Both the position numbers and the translations under genes were made by a program. The notes below the pieces were generated by a model. It had not been told where the DNA came from and ran no database searches. It was given only the letters and a program-made list of their open reading frames with translations. From Hormiphora californensis (taxonomy: Eukaryota; Ctenophora; Tentaculata; Cydippida; Pleurobrachiidae): 64,000 nucleotides of DNA. Positions 11,436-31,119 of the stretch are shown here, piece by piece. Position 1 is the stretch's first letter, and each line of letters starts with the position of its first letter. Location: assembly GCA_020137815.1 (NCBI GenBank), contig CM035360.1, positions 5,140,250-5,204,249 of the forward strand, given 5' to 3'.

Positions 11436-12801
11436 ATGAACATTCCGTGCAAGAGTAAAGTTTCCAGCACTCTTGCAGTCACAAATGGCAGGTCTCAGCC
11501 TTCCAAATCTGTGCTTAGTTTGACGAAAAACGAGGGAACCGTTGGTTGTACACTTGCCTCGGCACGTGATCCTCGCTCTAAAGCTACTTATGATATCTCT
11601 GCCAAGTAAGGTCACCATATGATAATTTCTAAATTATGCTATCTGAGATCACCCATAAACATTCGCCCCTTTCTCTTTCAGAAATATCGAAGCGATTCAT
11701 TCGCGTCTTATAAAAGAGGGCAAGATAAGCATTACCTTCAAGTCACCTGCTCAGATGTTAATGTTGAGTGATGCCAACCCAAGTCATCTCAGTTTGCTTA
11801 TTGCTACAATCCGTGATCCTCAGCATTTCTTGGAAATGGATCTCAAACCGTGTAAACAACCGAAATCCATGCAACCGAAAGCTGACGTTAAGTCGATGAC
11901 AATATCATCCTTGAAGCAGTACCCATCGCTTACTGGCGTGGGGTTTCCAAAGACTCTAGTCAACCTCACTATCAGTAACCTGAGTTACCGGCACCTTGAT
12001 ACACGTATTTGTGCTCTACCTCACCTAAAAACTCTTGATTTGTCCCACAACAAACTACGCAAACTGCCGACTGTTCTATGGCGCATGGAGTCGCTCACCT
12101 CCCTGAATGTCTCAAACAACCAAATTCTTGGATTCCCAGAGGGGATTAAGCCTTCAGATCCACTCTGTCAGAATGTATCCGTGCTTGATTTGTCGTCTAA
12201 CTTGCTCACCTCTTTCCCGGACTTCCTTCGATACACTAAATCTCTGAGTTGTCTAAAACTCAACAAAAACAACATCTCAATGCTACCTAACTTCATCCGA
12301 AATTGGTCCCAAACACTTCGAATTCTTGAAGTAGAATCTTGTAACTTACGGAACCTGCCAAGTGGACTACGGGACTGCTATTTGAACGAGCTAAAGATAT
12401 CAGGAAACCCCTTCCCACCACCCCTTCGCGACTGTGAAATCATCAAAGATACGCTTCACTCCTCTCGTGCTGGAGCAGTTGGTACACTAATGTCACAATG
12501 TGCTAAGAGTATCAAACGTCACGGTATAAAAGTGAGTTACTCAGATGATGAAATCCTACCAGACCATATTGTGAGCTACACTCACTCAATTCAGAACTGT
12601 AAGACCTGTCTGAGACTGGTCACAGAGAACTGTATTGTGTTTTACGAGGTGGTGGAGTTGAAAACGCTGGCTCGGGAAGCAACACGGCTGACCACGCCTG
12701 TCTATATTACAAGCTTCGCGTGCAGTAAATTATGTTTGCAGAGGGTGACAGCTGGAAAAAAGGTCGCACCGGCTGTCCTATTTTTTAAGGAGGGTAGATA
12801 A
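11436..12801 (+). CDS. LRR1: Leucine-rich repeat protein 1, CUL2 ubiquitin-ligase substrate receptor
   Basis: Two exons: 11436-11605 and 11682-12801, joined GCC-AA|A-AAT across a 76-bp intron, giving 429 residues (human LRR1 is of similar length). The N-terminal domain (about 1-110) matches LRR1, including RLIKEGKISITFKSP and LSDANPSHL. LRRs follow (about 130-275), with clear LxxLxLSxNxLxxLP repeats (LKTLDLSHNKLRKLP, VSVLDLSSNLLTSFP, LSCLKLNKNNISMLP). The C-terminal Cys-rich domain (NCKTC ... FACSKLC) corresponds to human C-C/FCSLGC. In animals LRR1 with CUL2 ubiquitylates the MCM7 helicase at replication termination; that role is taken from family knowledge. The start is the first ATG matching the family N-terminus. 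Confidence 0.9.
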
Positions 12802-12807
12802 GAATGC

Positions 12808-12813
12808 AATAAA
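12808..12813 (+). terminator. Poly(A) signal AATAAA after LRR1
   Basis: AATAAA starts 6 bp past the LRR1 stop. If used, the 3' UTR is extremely short, which fits compact spacing to the next gene on the same strand (GPR137 ATG at 13035). Confidence 0.5.
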
Positions 12814-13034
12814 ATAATAGGTAGAATATTCTCGATGAATTGAAGGGACGAGGGCTGGTCCGTATATAATATGATATATAATTTATTTCGAATGTTTATC
12901 ATGGTTTCTTTGAGGAATCTCGTATTTGTATCATTTTTAAACTTTCTCATAATATTATATATTAAAGTTCTGTATTTTATTATTTTACCCATTCTAACTC
13001 TTATATAACCCCAATATCTCCCTCTATAGCTAAA

Positions 13035-17434
<4,400 letters not shown>

Positions 17435-17522
17435 ACAGATACTGATGTACTACTAATTCAGACTAATGGAAGCTAATTAAATACGGCTGCTAAGATGAAA
17501 GATCTAGTGAAACACGATGAGA

Positions 17523-17656
17523 TCAGAGTTCGTAGATCCAAAGTAAAGACTTGTTAGGTTCTATTTTCTAACCCTCCTTTACGGGGCACGGAGAGAGAGA
17601 GGGTCGAACAAGGCAAGCAAAGACTGGTCAGAGTTCGTAGATCCAAAGCAAAGACT
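17523..17656. repeat. 29-bp direct repeats bracketing a 76-bp insert
   Basis: The 29-mers at 17523-17551 and 17628-17656 (TCAGAGTTCGTAGATCC...) differ at one base. The enclosed 76 bp are mostly a copy of the TTCTAACCCTCC interspersed motif. It resembles the arr­angement at 38471-38592. Confidence 0.8.
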
Positions 17657-17687
17657 GATCAGAAAAAAGTGCACAGACTCTTATCAG

Positions 17688-17790
17688 GAACCGACCGAAT
17701 CAGGAAATACTGGTCCCTGATTGGCTGATAACCAGTCACGTGACCTAAATAACGAGTTATGATTGGTTGTTTACTTGTTTCGGTCGGTTC
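17688..17790. mobile_element. 103-bp TIR element with CCAAT and E-box motifs
   Basis: Ends are GAACCGACCGAA and TTCGGTCGGTTC, perfect 12-bp inverted repeats. The interior has two ATTGG (inverted CCAAT) boxes and CACGTG (E-box). About 66 bp of the interior recur inverted at 38499-38564 within the OXSR1 gene. It lies 330 bp upstream of the SLC35G start. Confidence 0.75.
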
Positions 17791-18122
17791 TTGACTCTTA
17801 TATTGCACATGATATTGTTGGGTGCAAGATATGGAATTCCGTTTCAGAGTGTAATAGGGACAGGGCAGAGAATTTATCGCTATTTTTTAACGGTTTATTT
17901 TTTTCTGATTGATCATTTTGCTAATTATGAAATTCTGATTTTTTACTACAATCGTAAGACCTTGTGTTTTGAATTCTCTCCATCTTAGGCCACACCATAT
18001 GAAGATCTAAGACCAATATGATATTCCATATTGTTCCCATCAGGACACATAATTAAATAATTAATTAATTCCCATCAGTAACATAATTAATTAATTAACT
18101 AATTCCCACAGGACACATCAAG

Positions 18123-19175
18123 ATGTCCTCTACCGTACCGTTCCATACTATTGTTCCTAGCTGTAAGGAGGATAATTGTGATTCTATAATCCCCTCCAAA
18201 ACTCCTGGGGAACATTACAATAATCATGAGGACACGGATCCCCTCCCCTTACCTCCTCCTACTCTCACTAAAATCCCACTCCGAGACCAGCTAAAGGGTC
18301 TGGCTTGTATCCTAACTGCCAGCGTAGGGGCATCAATACACGGTGCTTTGGTTAAGTCCCTAACTGTTCTACCAACTGGATACATGATGGCCATTATTGG
18401 AGTTTTCTCGGTCATCTTCTACTCTACTGTAATATTTCACCAGAATACACCCCTAGGAAAACAGCCCCTGCCCGGATATTTCGCACTGAGGATCATGTTA
18501 GGTTGTGGAGCATACGTGTGTAAAACGTGGAGTTTCCAGTTTTTACCTCTCGGTGATGCCAGTGCAATTGTCTTTACTTCTCCCATATTTGCTGGGTTAA
18601 TTTCAAGAATTTTCCTCCGAGAGAAATACACCATTTTCCATGTTATTGCTACAATCCTAGGGTTGGCTGGAGTGGTGTTAATCGCTAAACCTTCCTTTAT
18701 ATTTCCCTCAACACGAGACTTCCCACCCTGGTACATTGCTATCCCACTCCTTGCAGCCCTATTCATGGGATCAGCGTATGTGACGCAACGGAAACTTGGC
18801 AGAACTTGTAACAGTGTCGCTATTTCATTTTACCTCATACTATGTCAGGGTTTATCGGGCGGGTTGTTCTCTCTGGCCCTGTCTGAGCAGTATTCCCTGC
18901 CGCCCTGTGGTAGCCCTAGATTGTGTCTCATTGCTAGTCCGGTATGCCTGATAATAGTGTTTATCTCGCTTAACAAGGGTCTGAGGTATAACAGAACTGC
19001 GACCTTGTCCCTTGTCCGGAATTTAGATACTGTTCTAGCTTTTGTGTTTCAGATAACTATTTTTGGGCGAGTACCAGAGGTGCTTTCGGTAATTGGGGCA
19101 TGTTTGATCTTCGCAGGAACGGTTACTGTGACTGTAACACAGGCGTTTGGTGTAACTTGTGGTATTGAGTTTTGA
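18123..19175 (+). CDS. EamA / SLC35G-type membrane transporter, intronless
   Basis: Single uninterrupted 350-residue ORF, in contrast to all its intron-rich neighbours. The N-terminal tail of about 58 polar residues is followed by ten hydrophobic segments arranged as two EamA halves (about 60-195 and 205-345). GASIHGALVKSL, CGAYVCKTWSFQFLPLGDASAIVFTSPIFAGLISRIFLREK and the second-half ALFMGSAYVTQRKLG fit the drug/metabolite transporter superfamily, closest to SLC35G1-like proteins. Substrate unknown. The start is the first ATG of the ORF, preceded by CCCACAG|GACACATCAAG, which could be a 3' splice site, so a 5'-UTR intron is possible. The missing introns suggest origin by retroposition, or the intronless state some vertebrate SLC35G genes also have. 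Confidence 0.88.
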   Translation: MSSTVPFHTIVPSCKEDNCDSIIPSKTPGEHYNNHEDTDPLPLPPPTLTKIPLRDQLKGLACILTASVGASIHGALVKSLTVLPTGYMMAIIGVFSVIFYSTVIFHQNTPLGKQPLPGYFALRIMLGCGAYVCKTWSFQFLPLGDASAIVFTSPIFAGLISRIFLREKYTIFHVIATILGLAGVVLIAKPSFIFPSTRDFPPWYIAIPLLAALFMGSAYVTQRKLGRTCNSVAISFYLILCQGLSGGLFSLALSEQYSLPPCGSPRLCLIASPVCLIIVFISLNKGLRYNRTATLSLVRNLDTVLAFVFQITIFGRVPEVLSVIGACLIFAGTVTVTVTQAFGVTCGIEF

Positions 19176-19971
19176 GAAGACGGAGACTGGAGAGACGAGG
19201 TTTTCCCCTCTTTGATTTAAGGGCTGCTATCAGATTTAATATTATTTTATTGTCATGAGTTTTATCTGGGATTAGTTTAGCATTTTTATTATCTTGGCAT
19301 TTAATTTCTTTTATAGTAGCCGCTGGGAACTGTCTTTTAACGAGTGATATGTGTTTTAAATGTGTGACAGTTTTCAGTTACATTTTTCCGAGAATATGTA
19401 TTTCCTTTCTTAATGTTATTCTGAATATATTTGATTTGCCACCCCCGAAAATATCACGTCTCTCTCTCTTGTCTATGAAGGTCGTATGTGGTATTTCTGC
19501 ATCCGTCGTGAATGTAGTCGGGGGAGGAGCGGGGCTGTTTCGAACTTGTTCCGGTGGTGAACGTCTGTTATCGGTGGAGGGCGCGGGGTCGATATCTCAA
19601 TCACACTCGCGCAGGGCGGTCAGGCGCGTTGTGTTTTATTGTCTGCGCGCAGTATCTGTCATGTGGTGATCAATGCGCGATCCACTTTCATCTTGTCATC
19701 GACCCCGCGGCTTCCAGTTTCTGTCATGGCCGCACGGGAAAGTCTGAACCGGGCCAAAGGGGAAACATCAAAATCAGGTTTCGTTTCGAATTAATTGTCG
19801 ATGAATCAGAATAAAACACTTCAATGCTCACCTACTCAGTCATATTCAATACTCATAGCTATAGGCTCAGTAACATCAAACAAGGCTTGTCCAGATACTA
19901 TAATCAATAATAGTTCCAATCAGTCTGTAGTACCGGCATGGAAACTCTAAATATGAAGGTCGTCATATCCC
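19176..19971. other. Convergent intergenic region
   Basis: Between the ends of the transporter (+) and hexosaminidase (-). A somewhat GC-richer patch spans about 19500-19770. ORFs at 19349-19814 have no recognisable feature and are not called. Confidence 0.5.
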
Positions 19972-25455
<5,484 letters not shown>

Positions 25456-26599
25456 CTGGAAATACGGGACAGTCGTTAGGTTGAAGTACAATGGGGCTAT
25501 CCGGCTATATGATCCACCTTGCTCACAACTTCACATCAGACGAAAACTTTGTGGCTCTCCACGCCGATCCGGAGAGAAATATAATGACCAATCTATCCCT
25601 TTTTCAAAGCCACCTTGTCACGCTCACAACTTGTAACACTAGAAATATACCTGTGGGTATGGAACGACAGGAAGGGGATTGGACACAGATTTACCTACAT
25701 CCTGCAATGCATTTGCAGTGCAAATCAAACAACGAACGCAAAGAGAAGCGATTTCTAGGAGACGTCTGTAGATTGTTTGGCGATTTAATAACTGAAATAG
25801 CCAGTTCTTATTGTTTACATCTTTCCGCTATGGCGCATGGGTACACTCACACAGCGAAATTAGTCTTCAGCCTGGAGTGTCCAAATTGCTATCCTTTTCA
25901 ACACTCATGGATATTGTGCATATGTACGGAACAGAGTTAGGATGAACGATATGTTCAAATTGCATGCATCTGCTATACAACACACCTCAGGAGCATTGCG
26001 GGTATCTGGCATCATGAATTTCGACCTTCTCTGATCTTAATTCCTGCGAGGGCTGGAAGGACTATCGAAAGTATGAGAGCCGATTGATAGAGTAGGGGTA
26101 CAATGAAGCCGAACATTTGCTTATGTGCTGCCTCTCTCATCTAGTCGAATTCCTCGTCGAATTCCACGTCGAATTCCACGTCGGATTATGTCGGAATTTG
26201 TTGAACTGCACTGTTACAGCATTGACCTGACCCCTGTTCTCATTCGGAGCTCGTGAGAACTATGGTCAGAGCAATATTCGCCTGACAGTGACTGCATGTC
26301 TGTTGTCAAAGACATTAATAATGCTCTCAGAAAGCAGAATTTTGAAGAATCAAAACGAGGTCTTCTTAGAAAATGGTATCATTATGAAGATATTTTGCAT
26401 CTAAGTGGTATCATTTGAATGATAGGATCTTAGTTTCCATCACACACAATTATTCAAATAATATCGAAGAATATATCCTTGTTTTGGTCCTCTCACTTTC
26501 ATTCCAATTAAACTCTTTCCAGTATCTCCGACTCTTGCCCTTGAGGATTCTTCTAAAGTCTCCCTGTCTCTCCATTGTATGTTTGCACCACTGTGTACT

Positions 26600-26600
<1 letters not shown>
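25456..26600. other. Region between hexosaminidase and the tandem pair
   Basis: It should contain the hexosaminidase signal-peptide exon (minus) and the promoter of the first tandem gene (plus). The 149-codon plus-strand ORF at 25491-25940 has no recognisable domain or codon pattern and is not called. TCGAATTCC is repeated several times near 26155-26190. Confidence 0.45.
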
Positions 26601-26685
<85 letters not shown>

Positions 26686-26702
26686 TTCTCTCTCTCTCAC
26701 TC
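26601..26702. repeat. (CT)n microsatellite
   Basis: About 100 bp of CT, 80 bp upstream of the first ATG of tandem gene 1. Confidence 0.95.
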
Positions 26703-26780
26703 TCATCACACAGTCTGTCTGTCTATCTTGAACCTCTGTTTTGTTTTGCTCTAGTTATATCAATCCCAAAGAACTGCGTC

Positions 26781-28276
26781 ATGTCCAATTTGAAGCAGTA
26801 CAACCTGGTGGGGTTTGTGCAATGTGATCCGGTGGCTTGTGTAGACAGCTCACACCACACCTCAGATTGTCAAATCCAGCGTGTATTACCACTTCAGGTA
26901 TCAAATCCAGCGTGTCCTACCACTTCCGGCACGCTATCCTAAATTCTAATTTATGGACAGAAATAGGGCCGAGTTTTAAACCGATCAGAGTCCAAACCAT
27001 GAATTCCTGTTCCCTAGGTAACGGTCCCGGCAGGTTACATGTTGGTGGACCTTGGACACTTCAACCTATCAGATGAACAAGTAAAAGCGATAAGGAAGGA
27101 GAACCCCATCGCCTCACCATTCAGCAAATTCCCAGTCACACTTCAACCACCAGTGGTCTTTACCAAGAAAAATAACAGAAGCAGGTAACGGAAATGAGAT
27201 TTGTTCGGCACAAAACAATCAACCGATTCTAGACAAAGTAGTTATGATAACTTGTTCTCTCCAGAGCGTCAGTTAGTGCATCAGTTTGTGACTATGGGCA
27301 GATTGGAGTAAAGTACACAGTGGAGGAACTCCAGCGATTTACCGGGGTCTTCCACCCCGCCAAGAAACCATGTCTTGAGGTTAGCAAACTAACCCATGTG
27401 ATACTGTTCGTTAGTACTGCAACCCCTTTTGAGTTTAACATGAACATATGTAGAACAAGTCTGTCTGGCGGTGCGAGACCCCTCCAGAAAGGAACAAGGA
27501 AACTTACGGTATGATGTTTCAAAACTCCCAATGAAACAAGCATTTTATTCAACATTTAGATTAGCAGACGGAGTGCAGAAAAGCGAAAATATAATTTTGA
27601 AGGAGGGGACGTTACAGTTTCACAGCTCAGAATTGTCAATATGGAAGACAGAAACCAAGGTACTACTGCAATTCCGTACTTATAAACTCAGATATGTTGC
27701 CACTGCTGACACAAGTTCTTTTATGAACTTTCTGAATTCAACAGGACGCACTTTAGTCTCTAACTTGTTATTTTATTTCCAGGTATGATTGTAAACAAAC
27801 TAGTTACATATCCCACAATCTGGACGATGGATCTAATTGACACCCCAGACGGCTTCCTCATCAACAAAAAGCGACCTGACTCAGCCACCCTCCAACGACC
27901 ACAGATCTTTGTACGGCCTCAACCCGCCAGGAGGAGGAACCATGCCAGTGGGTGTCCCTGTTACCCTGGTAACGGGGGACTCCGCTCCGGGCACTGGATC
28001 TGTGCTGCTCTCATGTTTGCACTTGTGGTCCTGATCGCCATCTTGGCGTTTGTTGTCTATCAGTACTTGGAGAGCGAGACAGAGAAAATGGTATGTTCTG
28101 AATTGTTCTGAGTGGAGAAGTTTTTTTGGAATTCATTTTCCCCCGACATCTTGTAATTTACTAGCTGAAGCACTTATTTTCAGTTTAAAAACAGAGCTAT
28201 CAGCCAAATGCAAGCGGAAATCCACAACAGAAAGGGAACCTCAGCTGCATCGGCAGGTTTAGGAGCAGGGATGTAA
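26781..28276 (+). CDS. Unrecognised membrane protein, tandem paralogue 1
   Basis: Exons: 26781-26897 (starts MSNLKQ), 27018-27184, 27265-27379, a fourth of uncertain start (about 27453-27675), 27783-28090, 28184-28276. The protein has no signal peptide, a conserved Cys-containing N-terminus, a body of about 240 residues, then one hydrophobic helix (WICAALMFALVVLIAILAFV) and a tail ending GLGAGM. It aligns exon by exon with the next gene: CQIQRVLPLQV.VPAGY..VDLGHF with CTIQQRLRINV.TPPGY..IKLGNF without a gap, and MIVNKLVTYPTIW with CIVDGLQTYKTVW. I recognise no known domain. A single C-terminal helix with a cytosol-like N-terminus suggests a tail-anchored or type II-like orientation. Exon 4 needs a phase-1 join that the best donor of exon 3 (phase 0) does not supply, so that junction is unresolved. 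Confidence 0.65.
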
Positions 28277-28423
28277 ATTATTTCAGACTTAAAACTCTTT
28301 TCAGACTTAAAACCCATTTCAGACTCAAAACTCTAACTTTATTTGACCGATTAAAAAAGTATTCTCAGAAGCCCAATGTCGTTTATTTACGAGTCCAAGG
28401 TTGTAAGTTTCGTAAGTCTACAT

Positions 28424-28429
28424 AATAAA
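28424..28429 (+). terminator. Poly(A) signal AATAAA between the tandem genes
   Basis: AATAAA about 150 bp past the stop of paralogue 1 and about 100 bp before the ATG of paralogue 2, supporting two separate genes. Confidence 0.55.
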
Positions 28430-28526
28430 ACTATAAAATATTATCTTTGCTTTAGCTGCTTTGTATGAAAGGACGGAGAGTTTTGGCGGCATGAAAAGCC
28501 GGCCAACACCTGTTAACTGAACGAAC

Positions 28527-30083
28527 ATGAGTTACGACCTGTTAATGTACATAAACTGTGGGTGTACGGGGAAGATTCACAACTTTGACTGTACAATACA
28601 GGTAACGTGTGACCAAGTTCTCAAACCCTCATTCTGTGTAACACAGTCTTACAGATTTTTCACTGCAAGCGGCCCAGTTACACGCTCAACCTACATTCTA
28701 TCTGTCAGAGCATTGGCCTGACAGCATTCTATAGTTTGTCCATCATCATAACCGTTTATTGTGCAGGTTTCAATTAACGATTCAATTGATTCTTCCAGCA
28801 ACGTCTGCGGATAAACGTTGAGACACCACCAGGGTATTGCTGTATAAAACTGGGAAACTTTTCTATCCCTGACCTGGACGATGTGCGAGATAAAGCAATC
28901 AACTCATGGCGAATGTATGAGTTTGACATTGTGGTGAGTAAGGAGGGGACGATGATTGACAGGGCCAGGGAAGATCAAGGTTTCTGAAAAATGTCTGTAC
29001 CCGGCACCCGCCACCTGGTAGTAATTAGCCCAGCTATGAAAGATCTGATATTTAATTCTGATAGAAGCCTACAGATAGATAGATAGCTATGAAAGATCTG
29101 ATATTTAATTCTGATATATAGGTCTAACATATCCAAACCCAAAGGTGGAGCCTCCGCTGAAAAAGTTTGAGCGGAACGGGAGGAAGACGTACGTTGCTCT
29201 AATCAGCATGGATATGGATTATATGGAGCAACTTAACAACCTTATTACAGAGATGGAACAGTGGTTTGGACCCATACGAGACTACCAACCCTACTTGATA
29301 GACGTAATGTAGTTCACAGTTCTTCTTCTAAGGGCCGGGTTAGACGAACCGGAGCGTAGTTTACAGTTGTTAAACAGATCATGAACCACAATTCCTGGTT
29401 CTACTGGCACCCGGTTTACTCTCCTTTCTTTACAGGTATGCGAGAGAGACCCCGAAAAACCAAAGAAACACCCCGAGCTGTTACTATTTGAGGAGTTTTA
29501 TTTGAAAATCTCGGAACTACGGCTGGTAGAATACCAGTCGGGACCCCCTGACCTAGAGGTCGAGGAGGAGGAAGAGGAGGAGGAGAAATGCATCGTTGAT
29601 GGCCTACAGACATACAAAACGGTTTGGCGGTTGAGGCTACTAAATGAACAAAACGACCCAGTTATCATACGATATAAACTTGAGGTAAAGCTTCAAAGCG
29701 GTCTGCGGTCATGTTGAGCTCACTCACAATTAGCATAAATTATACATCTTAGATTTCACAAAAGTAAAATGCATTAATATAGGACTACACAGACTGACAT
29801 AATATATTGTACATAGTTCCATACAGTTCTTTTTTGTTGGGTAAGTTGTTAGTAACGTTCTTTACAGGCTGAGATGAAGCGCAGAAAGCGATCTCACAAC
29901 CGGTGCCTACTTTACTCCACACTGTGTGTACTTCTAGTGTGTATGATTGGCGTGGTGACTTTTCTAGTCTGGTACAATCGTGACTACATCTTCGGGACGA
30001 CAGACTCAGGTGCAACAAACTCAACGACAACGACAAAACAAACTGAGACTGAACACGTGCTGATTTTACCCAACAATGATTGA
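28527..30083 (+). CDS. Unrecognised tail-anchored-like membrane protein, tandem paralogue 2
   Basis: Five exons with fully consistent phase-0 joins: 28527-28601, 28799-28933, 29145-29303, 29436-29684, 29868-30083; 277 residues. It starts MSYDLLMYINCGCTG with no signal peptide. Residues 25-205 form a charged, Cys-poor domain that includes a Glu run (8 consecutive E, about residue 160). A basic stretch (KRRKRSH) immediately precedes one transmembrane helix (CLLYSTLCVLLVCMIGVVTFLVW), followed by a Thr/Ser/Asn-rich tail of about 40 residues with an NST glycosylation site. The basic-inside rule plus the glycosylation site suggest a cytosolic N-terminus and an outside C-terminus. It is homologous along its length to paralogue 1, but tail and helix sequences diverge. 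Function unknown. Confidence 0.75.
28702..28724. mobile_element. 23-bp ultra-short element with perfect 8-bp target duplication
   Basis: CTGTCAG, 9 nt, CTGACAG (perfect 7-bp inverted ends), flanked on both sides by CATTCTAT. It lies in intron 1 of tandem paralogue 2. The centre matches the copies at 3837, 3899, 21926 and 24051 in inverse orientation. Confidence 0.7.
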
Positions 30084-31119
30084 TAAATATTAGTTTAGGA
30101 GTTTCTTAAGTATTTGTTTTATTGGTTAACCGTGCTTGAGTTGAGACTTGAGTACCAGTACCCATGTCAGTAGCTGTAGCCGCCAGCCGGCCATCGGAAG
30201 CTCGCTGCTCGGGCATCGCGTTCTTTTTCTTGTCCAATCTCTGAAACATTACCACTATGCACTGATTTAGATGAAAGTTTAACAAGGAAGATACCGCTTT
30301 GCAGTTTACCTAACCAGCAACCTGCTAGAAATCGTAGCCCGTTGGACGTTTTTAAAATCGGATTTTTGAAATTGCAACTTCAAAAAATCTGACCTGGAAA
30401 TAATAAAAAGCTAAAAAAAGTCAATCAACTACGTCCGCGCGGCGCGTTACAGAATTGCCGTTGATTATGCGAATTGAAGCCGCCGCAGACACCATCCCAC
30501 CACATTGTCAGATTGGGGGACAATTAAAACACGGTATCTTAGTAGATGTCCAAAGAGTGGATGTCTATATACACTAGGATTAACACAAAATAACAAAACG
30601 CTTGTGGAACACAAATGGGTACGGTGACACGACACTGACTTCGGCCGACACGTCGGCGAGCCGTAGTTTTCATTTGATGAAAAAATTCACTTTTGAAATG
30701 TTGCTTTCGATATTAATTATTATCGTACCAAAAATATTTCCAAAAAGATCACACTTTTTCAAATTGTAATAATAGTCAAAAGTCGCTGAGAATTTATTGG
30801 TACCAATCCGAAAATAGAATATTTTGACCCTTTTTCTCTTAATTCATTATTTTTCTTACAGTTATAAAAAAAACGGCCGATTTGACACCGAACTATTTTA
30901 AACCGAGGTATTTTAACTTTACCCCCTCATCTCTCTCACATTAACAAATCACCAGATCTCTCTCACTGGCTCATTCTATCTCATTCTCTCACATTCTATC
31001 TTCCCCCTGGGAAGATAACAAGTATAGTATAAAGGCGTTTCAAAAATAAACCTCAGCATCACCAATATGTTGTGCACTCAGCACACTAACGATCGTGATG
31101 TGTGTGTGAGGGACACGTC
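30084..31119. other. Convergent intergenic region
   Basis: Between tandem paralogue 2 (+) and the OXSR1 3' end (-). No gene or notable repeat recognised beyond a small CT-rich patch around 30930-31000. Confidence 0.5.

Noticed and set aside
25491-25940. 149-codon plus-strand ORF with an ATG
   Set aside because: Long for chance, but no domain, splice context, repeat or homology to the neighbouring tandem pair could be seen. Kept as spacer.
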